Shown: positions 1 through 9,600 of the stretch, one piece after another
Layout: the number at the start of each line of letters is the position of its first letter
How positions within the stretch are numbered: position 1 is the first letter of the stretch
DNA from: a virus
Length of the DNA: 61,332 nt
Virus record (IMG/VR): IMGVR_UViG_3300020417_001896
Location: 1-61,332 of that record
Strand: one strand, 5' to 3'
Made by a program: the position numbers and the translations under genes
Notes under the pieces: generated by a model
Seen by the model: only the letters and a program-made list of their open reading frames with translations
Told to the model about the DNA's origin: nothing
The model's database searches: none

Positions 1-271
1 CGAAAGGGTACAAGAGACTCCCTAAAGCTTCTTGTAGCTCTTCATGTTTTGAAATAGAAGAGTCGCCATCTACACTCTGAGTTACCACATAATGATCTCC
101 ATCTATACTGAAGGTCGAGTTATTTCCTTCAATATCGGTGAGCGTTATGAAGTACGGGGCAGTGCAAACCTTGAGCTTCAGGCTTGTCTCTAAACCTCCT
201 CTCGGAAAGCACCCTAGAGGTGCTGTGTATAGAGACTTGAGAATTGCAGTAACTTCAGGGATTGTTTTCAT
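1..271 (-). CDS. Hypothetical protein, C-terminus off the left edge
   Basis: An open frame begins with ATG at 269-271 (minus) and runs off the left end, giving 90 residues beginning MKTIPEVTAILKSLYTAPLG. The first part is helix-like. It is followed by a beta-rich stretch containing IDGDHYVVTQSVDGDSS and then an acidic helix. I recognise no family. The start lies inside the end of the 255-461 gene, a 17-base overlap, and a purine-rich GAAAGAAAAGAA stretch sits just upstream as a weak ribosome-binding site. The overlap and shared strand place it at the distal end of the structural operon, but a structural role is only inference. The real length is unknown. Confidence 0.6.
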   Translation of the reverse strand, partial: MKTIPEVTAILKSLYTAPLGCFPRGGLETSLKLKVCTAPYFITLTDIEGNNSTFSIDGDHYVVTQSVDGDSSISKHEELQEALGSLLYPF

Positions 272-461
272 TTCTTTTCTTTCTTTCAAAGTAGCCTATG
301 CTCTTTCGGACTTTATATAGGCATTTAGCACAAACACCTGTCTTTTCATCCCAAGCCAAACCCCAACCCAATTTTGAGTCTTGAGGTAAAGGACAGCCAC
401 CAATAGTACATCTGAAAGGTGGTCTAGCTCTGTTACTCCCTCTCTTTTGTTTGGTCTTCAT
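255..461 (-). CDS. Small putative zinc-ribbon protein (68 aa)
   Basis: The product is short and very basic, with two cysteine pairs: C-x4-C near residues 18-23 (RCTIGGC) and C-x2-C near 44-47 (CAKC). This is the spacing expected of a small zinc ribbon. The stop of the 1809-aa gene lies 14 bases upstream and the next gene start is overlapped, so it is sandwiched in a continuous minus-strand operon. No clear Shine-Dalgarno sequence is visible, so translation may depend on the upstream gene. A zinc ribbon of this size could bind nucleic acid or a partner protein; the function is not recognisable. Conserved cysteines and gene packing support it as a real gene. Confidence 0.6.
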   Translation of the reverse strand: MKTKQKRGSNRARPPFRCTIGGCPLPQDSKLGWGLAWDEKTGVCAKCLYKVRKSIGYFERKKRNENNP

Positions 462-475
462 TTATCGGAAATAAA

Positions 476-3400
476 CTATTGATTCTTATTGAATGAAGCA
501 GGGTTAACATCTTCTACGTCAGGGCTATTTCCTCTCATCAAGGGAAGACCCTTAATACGATAACGATCTGCTGAAGCAAAACCCTCACCAAACCCACTAG
601 GAGAAATAGAACCACCCAAAGAAAGAGGTAAGTTCTCTGTGTAGGTGTTACTTCCTCTAAAGACAGCATTCGTAACAATTAAGAGTTGTATCTCATCACC
701 GAATGACCTGACCGACAGGTTTTGGGTGTCGAACGCACTCTCTTTGAAGTTCCTCACAAGCATGGCTCTACAAGCTAATGCAGAGCCTTTAAGTACAGGG
801 TTTAGCTCACTAGAAATAGAGTCATTTAAGAAAGAAAGTGGACCTCCCTTCACTTCGCCTGAAGCTCCGAAAACAGAACCTCCACCACGATACACTCTAT
901 AAGACTTTGTACCTCCGTTTAACGGAAATGCTCCGTATACAAGAGGCGCACCATCACCCATCTGTAAAAGCTCACCTGCCCCACCTACAATCTTAGAGTA
1001 AGGGTTGCCGTTTTCATCGACCCCTGCCTCTGATGGTGTAGAGGTCAACTTACTCCCTAATGTTTGGAGACGAGTAGACTCATTTCTCAGAATGTCTTCA
1101 CAGAGGAAGTCGTGGTCGTTCACTAGAATTCCAAGAGGAAGTCTTGAGGTGAGTCCTACTAGCGAGACATCTATTTGAGAGTCCTTCCCACTGTACGCAT
1201 TGACAGGTACTTCAGTCCCGCCCTTTAGATAGACCTTTGTCTTAGAATAGCCAAGGTACTTAGGGAGTAAAGCATTCTCACCACCTACAAGACCTACCAA
1301 GTGTCCTGTGTTGGGGCTGTTATTTGTAAAGAGGCTTGTAGACTTAGGAACAAGGCTAACCTCAAGTTGGGTCTGATTTCCTGCTAAGCCTCTTTCCCTA
1401 GCATAGAATGTTATTCCGTAATCATTGTTTCCTGTCAGACTTGAAGACCTGAAAGGAATTCCATTAGCAGTACAGAAGTCTTCTATTTCTGTCAGGAGGG
1501 CTTCTATATCACTAGGAACACTTGTGTCATCTAGCAAGTAAGAAAGAACTGTCCCACTTGCTAATATGTAATTGATTTTTAAGCGGTGTTCACCCACAGC
1601 CCCTGTGTAGTAGGTGAACTTACCACCCAACAACCCGATAGTAGCTGAGGCAAGCTCAGACTTTTCATTTAGCCCCTCGGTGAACAAGCCTACTTTAGTT
1701 TGTGGGAGAGCCTCAGATGAGGTTAAGGAAATACGATCATTCTGAGCATTCATAGAGCTTGCCCTAGAGTAATCAATGTACCCAACATCACTAAAGTTAG
1801 AACGGCTTACAAAACCACCAACAGCACCTGTACCCATCGTAGTGTAGAAGTCCATAGAAGCTAAGACTTGTAGCGATCTCCTGTTCCTAACTTCAATAGC
1901 ACTAGTACCGTCAGTCTCAAATTGACCTCTGTCATTTCTAAGTAGATAACTGTTCTGCCAAGACTTACTTCCATATCTGTAAGGGTAGTCTGTATAGCTA
2001 GGCGAAGACCCTCCTATTGTATAGAAAGGGTCGCCTTGGTAAACAGTCCTTGACCCTGCAATGTAAACCTCATCTGTTTGAGGTATCGCAGAGGGTATAC
2101 ACATACGCAAGTTTTCGATCTCAGAGTCAGTGGCATTACCGTTTGGCTTAGTCGCTCTAGGTAAGATAAAGTTGTTCTGATTAATGAACCCTAAACCAAA
2201 GCCGAACACAGTGCATTCTACGACCCAATCGTAATCCTCAAATGATGTGAAGTTTGGAATCTTAGAAGTGTCGATAGCGTGTTCTGTGATTACATAAGTG
2301 TGCGCTTCAGTCTCATCGCTTCTTGTAATCTCAGCTCCACCCCCCTGCAAGATATACAAAGGAAATGTGTCGCTGTCTTCTCTTAAAAGATTAAGTGCGC
2401 CATTCGTCAAGTTATCTTCTCGGTTTGACTCGTGAGTGCCGACAGCATTATCAGGAGCGTTGCTTGCGAAGTCGATAGTAGCAGAACCACTCTTGACATA
2501 AATACCAAACAAGCGAGCGACCCCAAAAAATGGAGGAAGCTTAATGCCTTTAATCGTGTCCCCAAACTCTGAGGGCTTATCCGTGATCGTAACTTTCTTT
2601 GCTGTGAAATAGCTTTGGTTTTTCAAACTTGCGTCATCGGTTACATAGTGTCCGTAATCACCACCTGTTGCGAAAATCAAAGGCACGATAGAAGTGCCGT
2701 TAGAGTCTCCACCTATGATGTTAAACGCACCGCTTGTAGAGTCTCTTTGATCAAGAATAAGGTGGTTAATCCCTTTCATATAAGGGTCGGTAGGTGAGGT
2801 TTTTCTGTGGTAAGGAATATCTTGACGACCAAACTGAGGCATAGCTTGGGTTGGGATAAGGTAGGCTTCACTACCATTCCCAAACAAATTCTGATCTCCG
2901 AATTTCGGAGTACCATCATCGTAGTTTATATTTCCAAAGACACCACCAAGACTGCCCGAAATGTTTGTATGTTTGACAGTCTTCATTCCTTGATCTCTGT
3001 AAGGTCTGAGAATAACTGTCTTTGAGCCTACATCTATAAAGCTCTCGGCCTCTTTTGTAAGTAGTCCGTTAACCGTAGACTCACCAACCCAAGCACCCTC
3101 ACCCGAAACTCTATTTCCGTTCAGAGCTTTAGAGAATTGAGATGTATGATTTCCTGTAGGTAAGTAAACTTCACCGTTAGCTAATGGTATCTCAGAAACC
3201 CCTGCCGTATCTAACTGACTATTGTCATTTCTTAGATAAGGGCTCGTGTAGCTCCGAATACCAATAGTGTGTACGTCATCAAGAACTCTAGCCATCGCCC
3301 CGTGTGCAGGAGGGTACAAGACAGTTGTGGAAATAGAAATGTTTCCTTGGCGAACTGTACTTAATGGAGGAATGTAAGAATGATCCCCTGAAACGTCCCC

Positions 3401-5905
3401 TGCTTCCACTGCTGTGAACGCTATCATCGTGTCAGAGTCTCGTGAGTCGAGATACTGAGTTCTGATCTCAAAAGATAGGTTTAGGTTATTAACGTCTGTC
3501 GCAAAGTCTGTACTCTCATTGGAGTCTACTCTTACGAGATAGACCCAATTATCAAGAGACGCTTCATCTGTATTCGGACTGACTGTACCATCAAACCAAT
3601 CATTACCTCCGTCTCCAAAGCCATACTTTAGAGAAGAAAGGAAAGGAGCATTAGCACCTGCTCCGATCACTCTGAATACACCATTGTTTGTTATGGGCGC
3701 AGAGTTATCAGGATTACCATAGAGTACGAGATATGCTTTGGAAGAGTTGCCACTGAAGTCCGTTTGATTGTCAGTGATGAGATCACTCAGAGTAGTTGTC
3801 CCATGCAATGTGGATTGATTCAAAGCCACTGTCATATCTGTAGTCGTCTTGATTGCCCACACTTTCTTGTAAAGAAGAGCATTAGTTGAAGTATCTGTAT
3901 ACCCTAAGAAATAAGATAAGTTCCTCAAGCTCCCTGTGCCGTTAGCGGTGATGTCAGGCACGACATTGCTAGAGGAGATCATAATAGATTGACCTAAAAC
4001 AATAAACGGCCTCTCAAAGTTAGAGACTTCTGTGGGGCTTGCATATAGCCCTTGATTGCCTGTCTCTCCTGCTATGTTTGGTCGATTGTGAGCTAGGAAA
4101 TTAAGTTTAATCGGGTTAGTCGATCTTCCTTTCATTTCCCTTGGAGCTACGAAACGAACTACATTTCTAGCAAGGTCTTCTTTGAGTCCTGCTCTTGCGC
4201 CCGATACACCATCAGCTCCGCCAATCGAAAACTTAACCCAACTCCCATTTCGGATAGAGAAAGTAGTTGACCCGTTGTTTTGGAAGAAGAAACCTGTGGG
4301 GTTAAACTTAGCACCTATTGTCCAAGAGTCCGTTGTCCCTGCATCAAGGCTTGCGTTAGAAATGCCTTTGTTATTGATAGAGACAGAGGGGTCGATTAAG
4401 AAAGACACATCAGTCTGCATAGTTGCAGAATCAGACCAAGTGGTACGAATACCATTAGGTGCGTCTACGATGTTTACATAGTTGTTTTGTTCTCCAACTC
4501 CCCCCGTCATAATGGAGACTTCTTCTACTTTCAATCCAACACTATTACTACCTGTCCCTGCTTGCTTGTGGGTAGTCTTCAGATTGTTGGTGAGTAAGTC
4601 TCTTACAGCGTTGTCTAAAAGACGGTTGTAATCCCACTCTCCTAGAGTAACTGCATGGCGCATATCAAGTACGTCATCTTTAGTGATCTGATCGGCATAT
4701 TTCCCATCAGGTCGAGAAATATAAACTTCAATCTTAGTACCTGCAGCATGGGTCTTAGCTGTAGTCCCTGCTCTCGCCCTACTTGCCACGACTATTTCTT
4801 TCGGGTTTGTAGTTACGTCAATACTACTAATAGAAATGACTTCTCGATTAGCCCCCTCACCTAAAACTAAGAATCGGTTTGCACCACTGACAAAACCTGT
4901 GTCCTCTAAAGGAGTTGAAAAAGACAGGTTAGAGTCTAGTGGGTTAAAAGTCAGAGTTTGAGGGGTTGCCGTGTTGTATGCAAATTCTTCAGCGAGGATC
5001 GCCTGTTGTAGCCGACCTGCACTTGCTGTGGGTCTGCGAGAAATTGACCCGTGATGATTAGGAGCACCTGTACTGACAGCTTGATAGCGACTAGAATTGC
5101 GCCTAAAGACTGCGCATAAGGGAACTGCGTAAACGTAGCCATCTACAGTTCCAAGGTCATTCTGAGAATTTGTGTCTCCATTTCCTGCTCTCCATAATCC
5201 GACATCTCCGTTGTCAGATTGGTTCATAAAAGGATAACCGAGAACAGGGCTGTTTTGAGCACCTTGGGCTACAATATCCCCATCACTCAGAGCTTCTATT
5301 TCATGGATTAGATCGACACCTGCATTTTGAACTCTAAGTCTATATTGGACTTGAACTCGCTTGGTTGTCTCAAACCCAAGCGTTGGGTCTTTCAACTCAT
5401 CGTCTAAGTCTAAAGTGGTCGCAGTAAAGTCTACATTTCCGTAAGGGAATACTTTGTTAGCAGAGGGCTTATTGGTAGTGTCGTCAGCGTCAATAACTGA
5501 CCTCCAAACCTCAAGAAACACAATGTTTGTCTGTGAGTCTGAAGTAGGAGGTTCAGGTAGACTGATAGCATTGGAAACACCATCTTCTGTCTTAGTGCCG
5601 AGAACAGGGATAACCCACCCATTAACTAAAGCGATCAGAGGATTGTCTGCGCTCCTATTGATCTCGAAATAGTTGGTAGATTGATCGTAAAAAACGAAGT
5701 CCTCATCTGCTCTTGTAGGGTCGAGTAAGAAGCCACTGTGTGTTTGACTTCTTATCATTTCTGAAAGAGCCTCCCAACTGATCTGACCCATGAAGTTAAG
5801 CTCACTATCTAAAGGTGGCTTACCTTCTTGCCAAATCAAGTTGGAATAATTTCGGTTCGCTATTTCTAAAACTCGGCTCACACCGTCTTTAAAGTTCTCA
5901 GCCAT
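476..5905 (-). CDS. Giant tail/baseplate-periphery structural protein (1809 aa)
   Basis: The translation is rich in Ser, Thr, Gly, Asn and Asp, nearly free of cysteine, and predicted mostly beta, as is usual for tail fibres and virion surface proteins. The N-terminus (IWQEGKPPLDSELNFMGQ, then FVFYDQS and NIVFLEVWRS) is clearly related to the N-terminus of the 1079-aa protein at 23576-26815. The G-K-P-x-L-D-x-E-L-N pattern resembles the start of the DUF4815-type virion proteins of large myoviruses; that link is from memory, not a search. Two segments containing LRND plus Q-(L/F)-(D/E)-T (about residues 905-920 and 1365-1380) look like internal repeats. AAGGAG lies about 11 bases before the ATG. 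It ends TAG. Role as fibre or adhesin is inferred from context and composition. Confidence 0.75.
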   Translation of the reverse strand: MAENFKDGVSRVLEIANRNYSNLIWQEGKPPLDSELNFMGQISWEALSEMIRSQTHSGFLLDPTRADEDFVFYDQSTNYFEINRSADNPLIALVNGWVIPVLGTKTEDGVSNAISLPEPPTSDSQTNIVFLEVWRSVIDADDTTNKPSANKVFPYGNVDFTATTLDLDDELKDPTLGFETTKRVQVQYRLRVQNAGVDLIHEIEALSDGDIVAQGAQNSPVLGYPFMNQSDNGDVGLWRAGNGDTNSQNDLGTVDGYVYAVPLCAVFRRNSSRYQAVSTGAPNHHGSISRRPTASAGRLQQAILAEEFAYNTATPQTLTFNPLDSNLSFSTPLEDTGFVSGANRFLVLGEGANREVISISSIDVTTNPKEIVVASRARAGTTAKTHAAGTKIEVYISRPDGKYADQITKDDVLDMRHAVTLGEWDYNRLLDNAVRDLLTNNLKTTHKQAGTGSNSVGLKVEEVSIMTGGVGEQNNYVNIVDAPNGIRTTWSDSATMQTDVSFLIDPSVSINNKGISNASLDAGTTDSWTIGAKFNPTGFFFQNNGSTTFSIRNGSWVKFSIGGADGVSGARAGLKEDLARNVVRFVAPREMKGRSTNPIKLNFLAHNRPNIAGETGNQGLYASPTEVSNFERPFIVLGQSIMISSSNVVPDITANGTGSLRNLSYFLGYTDTSTNALLYKKVWAIKTTTDMTVALNQSTLHGTTTLSDLITDNQTDFSGNSSKAYLVLYGNPDNSAPITNNGVFRVIGAGANAPFLSSLKYGFGDGGNDWFDGTVSPNTDEASLDNWVYLVRVDSNESTDFATDVNNLNLSFEIRTQYLDSRDSDTMIAFTAVEAGDVSGDHSYIPPLSTVRQGNISISTTVLYPPAHGAMARVLDDVHTIGIRSYTSPYLRNDNSQLDTAGVSEIPLANGEVYLPTGNHTSQFSKALNGNRVSGEGAWVGESTVNGLLTKEAESFIDVGSKTVILRPYRDQGMKTVKHTNISGSLGGVFGNINYDDGTPKFGDQNLFGNGSEAYLIPTQAMPQFGRQDIPYHRKTSPTDPYMKGINHLILDQRDSTSGAFNIIGGDSNGTSIVPLIFATGGDYGHYVTDDASLKNQSYFTAKKVTITDKPSEFGDTIKGIKLPPFFGVARLFGIYVKSGSATIDFASNAPDNAVGTHESNREDNLTNGALNLLREDSDTFPLYILQGGGAEITRSDETEAHTYVITEHAIDTSKIPNFTSFEDYDWVVECTVFGFGLGFINQNNFILPRATKPNGNATDSEIENLRMCIPSAIPQTDEVYIAGSRTVYQGDPFYTIGGSSPSYTDYPYRYGSKSWQNSYLLRNDRGQFETDGTSAIEVRNRRSLQVLASMDFYTTMGTGAVGGFVSRSNFSDVGYIDYSRASSMNAQNDRISLTSSEALPQTKVGLFTEGLNEKSELASATIGLLGGKFTYYTGAVGEHRLKINYILASGTVLSYLLDDTSVPSDIEALLTEIEDFCTANGIPFRSSSLTGNNDYGITFYARERGLAGNQTQLEVSLVPKSTSLFTNNSPNTGHLVGLVGGENALLPKYLGYSKTKVYLKGGTEVPVNAYSGKDSQIDVSLVGLTSRLPLGILVNDHDFLCEDILRNESTRLQTLGSKLTSTPSEAGVDENGNPYSKIVGGAGELLQMGDGAPLVYGAFPLNGGTKSYRVYRGGGSVFGASGEVKGGPLSFLNDSISSELNPVLKGSALACRAMLVRNFKESAFDTQNLSVRSFGDEIQLLIVTNAVFRGSNTYTENLPLSLGGSISPSGFGEGFASADRYRIKGLPLMRGNSPDVEDVNPASFNKNQ

Positions 5906-5919
5906 TTTAAATATTCTCC

Positions 5920-6630
5920 TTAAAACATAAGGGCATACGAGAGTATGTAAAGATCATCATTACTATCGTTCACAAAAGCTAATCTGATCGAGTCAGTCCT
6001 TTGGTTGAAAGAGAAAGGTGTTAACCTAGTCATCTTCTCGTAAGTGTTTCCATTGTTCTCAGAGATATAAACAGAATAGTACAAATCATTTACTTCTTGA
6101 TATGTGATAGACGGAGCTTGGTTGTTGCTTGTATATCCCGAAAGATCGACAGGAGTTTCATCATGCGTTACGACTTTTTTGACGACTCTGAAGTAGGGGA
6201 AAAACGTCTCTCTACCTAAACTATCATCTGTCAGTGCTGTGATGTCTATTTCTGAGGTTATCGCAATACCTGCCCTAGAACCACTATTTGGCTTCGGTAT
6301 CATAGCCACATTAGGTACTGCACCCACTTGAAATCTTGAATATTTCTGACCTGTGCTTGTAGGAAACATTTCTGTCTTTACAAAAGAAGAAGATGAGTCC
6401 AATAAAGGCTCGTAAATTAAGAAGTCGTAAGTAGGGTATGCTTCAAAGAACTTAGCTTTAATGTCATTTATTAAAAAAGTAAGATTGAAATTGACATACT
6501 TGCCGAGTTCAGCCCCTATTTCTATGCAATCAGGGAAGTCGAGAACATACTTACCATTCATGTGCATTTCGGGGTCGAGCTTTTGACTCGTTTGTATGGG
6601 TTTATTGTCTTTTCTCGACATAATAATCAT
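5920..6630 (-). CDS. Hypothetical virion protein (236 aa)
   Basis: The protein is beta-rich and of unrecognised family, lying between two giant structural genes with one base after the 4249-aa gene stop and 14 bases before the next start. The ATG at 6630 has GGAGA about 8 bases upstream, inside the end of the previous gene; a second in-frame ATG at 6621 (MSRKDNKPI) is possible but less well spaced. The sequence has a region around residues 30-60 with alternating hydrophobic residues (KYVNFNLTFLIND) and a C-terminus ending in aromatic and aliphatic residues (LYILSYALMF). Small beta proteins between fibre genes are often connectors or fibre chaperones; nothing here decides between these. Confidence 0.65.
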   Translation of the reverse strand: MIIMSRKDNKPIQTSQKLDPEMHMNGKYVLDFPDCIEIGAELGKYVNFNLTFLINDIKAKFFEAYPTYDFLIYEPLLDSSSSFVKTEMFPTSTGQKYSRFQVGAVPNVAMIPKPNSGSRAGIAITSEIDITALTDDSLGRETFFPYFRVVKKVVTHDETPVDLSGYTSNNQAPSITYQEVNDLYYSVYISENNGNTYEKMTRLTPFSFNQRTDSIRLAFVNDSNDDLYILSYALMF

Positions 6631-6631
6631 C

Positions 6632-9600
6632 TTAGTCTTCTCCCATTGTGTTCACATCTTGTGTCCATGCTGTACCGTCAGCAGTCTCAACTTCAAACGC
6701 ACATTTCACAGAGGAAACCCAAGCACCGTTATTAGAAAAATTGTAATGGGGCAGTAATTCACCACCCACAAGGAATGGTCTTCTCCCCCAAGGTACAGTG
6801 ACTTCTAAGAATACTCTAGCACCTGGCGGCAACATCGACCCACTCTGTGCAGGAATACCGTAGTATTCTAAGATGTGGTCGAGCCAATTTCCGACTTTAA
6901 AACGTCTATCTTTCGGCTCTGTACCCGTACTTACATTTAATGATCTTCCGTATCTACCTAGAGAAGCGAAGTTTCTATGACCATCAGAATAAATATCATT
7001 TGCACCTGTTGCGTCTTTTGGTGCGAGAGCATTTAAACCTGCGACTTTCGGCATATTTATAGCCCCTGACGGAGCTTCAAAAAAGTCTCCGACAGGTGTT
7101 AAAGCCATAGTGAATGAGTGGTGAGAGCTTTTCGCTTGACCTAAAATCTTAATAAAATTTTCTTGAGATGTGATTCCCGTTGCAGGGAAACCAAAGGATC
7201 CTGAACTTGCTACAGCAGCCTTCCCCTCAACCATCTCATTGGTTGAGGAGTGAGCTATTGTAATCCCTGTAGTAGCAGGAGCATGGACTGCCATTTCAAA
7301 ATTAGTATAAACAGGGTCAAATATGCTCGTATCAGAATAAATGCCCGAAGAAAAAGAAGAAAGAACCCCACCACTAACACGAGAGCTTCTTGGTAAAGGT
7401 GTCCCTAATACTGAAGCACTTCTTACGTCTTTAAACGTGGCTAAAGAAGCATTTTTCTGAGAGTTGCCAACTGTTATAAAGTTGTCTATTTCATTGTCAG
7501 AAGAATAGAAGTTTTGACCCCCCCATAACATAGGCGTGAAAGAGTTTATGTCTAAGTCAGGGTAGGTGAGTTCTTTGTAATCAAATGTATCATCACCTTC
7601 TACATCAACACTAGAAATGAATGAGGTGTGGAAATTACCTTTCGCTCCAAAGCCATACTTTGAATCCCCCACACTCCAATCTTTAGTCTTAGCTAGTTCT
7701 TGATATTTAAATCGGGTAGGTCCGACAGTGACAAACCTTTCCATAACATTAGGCATTAAGTCTCCTGCTTCTCGATTAACATAAAGAGGAACTACTACTG
7801 TCCCACCCTTAAATCTCGGTTTACCTTTTAAGACTCCATCTGCAATCCTTGTAGAATTACTAGAGTGGTTATAAGAAGCAGTAGGTGATCTACCTCCGAA
7901 CGCAGTTCCGTTTGAACCTCCAAGCGGAGAAAAGCTGTATTCCTCAACACTAATTTCAGACCATGAAGACCCCTCTTCGTCCATGTAAAAGTTGTCCTCA
8001 GAGTTTGCAATAGACCCTGGCAACTCTACAACTAAGTTGAAAGTCATAGAGCTGTTTCTCTTTCTCCAACTCCAATACTCGTAATCTGTAGATGTCTCAG
8101 TTTTGTTTATTCTCTTTGTTCTGAGTGTGGTATTGTCAAGGTCGTTATATCTTGTACCATTCACAGAGTTATAAAACTCTCTTGAATTTTCAGAGAATAA
8201 AGACCCAGGCATTTCTGAGTCGTCTCCATCAACTCCGAAGTTCACCCAAATTCTGTTTAATCTCGCTCCTTTAGGAGTTCTCCCAATATAAGGGCTGTTA
8301 AGCCCTGAACCTGAAGCACTTGCTTGGGTGAAAGACTCAGTTAAATCTATTCTTAGAGTTGGGTGCTGAGTGCTTTCATTTAGAAAAGCACCCTTAAATC
8401 CGAAATAGAGAGGTGATTGTAGTTGCCACCACTCACCAGAAGGTGTCCAAGTGTATATAGCTGATAAATAATCAGTTAACCCTGCTAGATTTTTTTCATA
8501 AGTGCTATACGAAAGGAAAGAATCAGAGTTACCACTCTCAATGGCATTGCCTTGTATGACAGAATGAGGAGATCCTGGGGTGTTAGAGGGGTAGGCAACG
8601 CTAGGGAATGTTATTTCCGACTCTAAGTCAGTTATAGAAGTAACGGCAAGATTTTTGAATCTGTGTGTTTGGGAAGCATTATCTCGACCCATTAACAACC
8701 AAGGTCTTGACACGTCCATCATCAGTCTTTCCCCAAAGACAAAATCCTCCCCATAATCGGCTGTATTAAGTGTTGCGGTACTTCCTGATACATTGATAGC
8801 GTTTACTGTGTCTAAAGCTAATGGAGAAGCAGGAACTACCATAGGTGCTTGACCATACTGACCATGAGCCATCACAACGGAGCTTGAAGCTGAAGTAGGA
8901 CTGATTGAGACGATCTTCTCTCTTGCTATCGGTTGGAGAGCATACATAATTGGGTAGTTTAAAGCTCCCGTATTAGGCAAACCATTAGTGTAAGAGTCAG
9001 GCCAATTTCCCATTACCGAAAGAGGTGAATAGGAAATCTCAATACCTTTTTGAGTAAACCCTCCTCTTGTCCTACAAATTATATCCTCTACAGAATAAGA
9101 CTCACAGTCTCCCCCTAAAAGAATATCTCCCGTAGAAGGGCAACGATTCACTCGGAATATATCAGTACCTAAGTCAAAAGGCTCATTTCCTTGCGCTGAA
9201 TCTAAGTCTTTAATTCTTTGCCAACCTGAAAGCCATGAATGTGGATTAGCTAAGTGGTTCACAGAGTATCTCGAAGTGAGAGAGTTAAGTCTTAGTTGCT
9301 GTGTGTGTGTGGGCTGACCGAAACGATAAGGTCTAGGCTTAGTTAAATGAACGTAAGACCCCACATTTTCTTCTAAAAGAGGAGCTGAGAACACCCACCT
9401 AATACCACCTGTAGTGGATTGAGAAGTAGGTAAAGAAGACAAAGAAATACCTTGTGTAGACCACTGCTTTAAAGAAATATTATAGTCTGTTGCGCTTTGG
9501 TCAGATTGGTATACGGAATAACTGTATTCTGTAGTAGAAGCATTTGTGTGGTAGCCTACAAATTGGTTAGGTAGGTAACTATTCTTATCTGCCCACGATA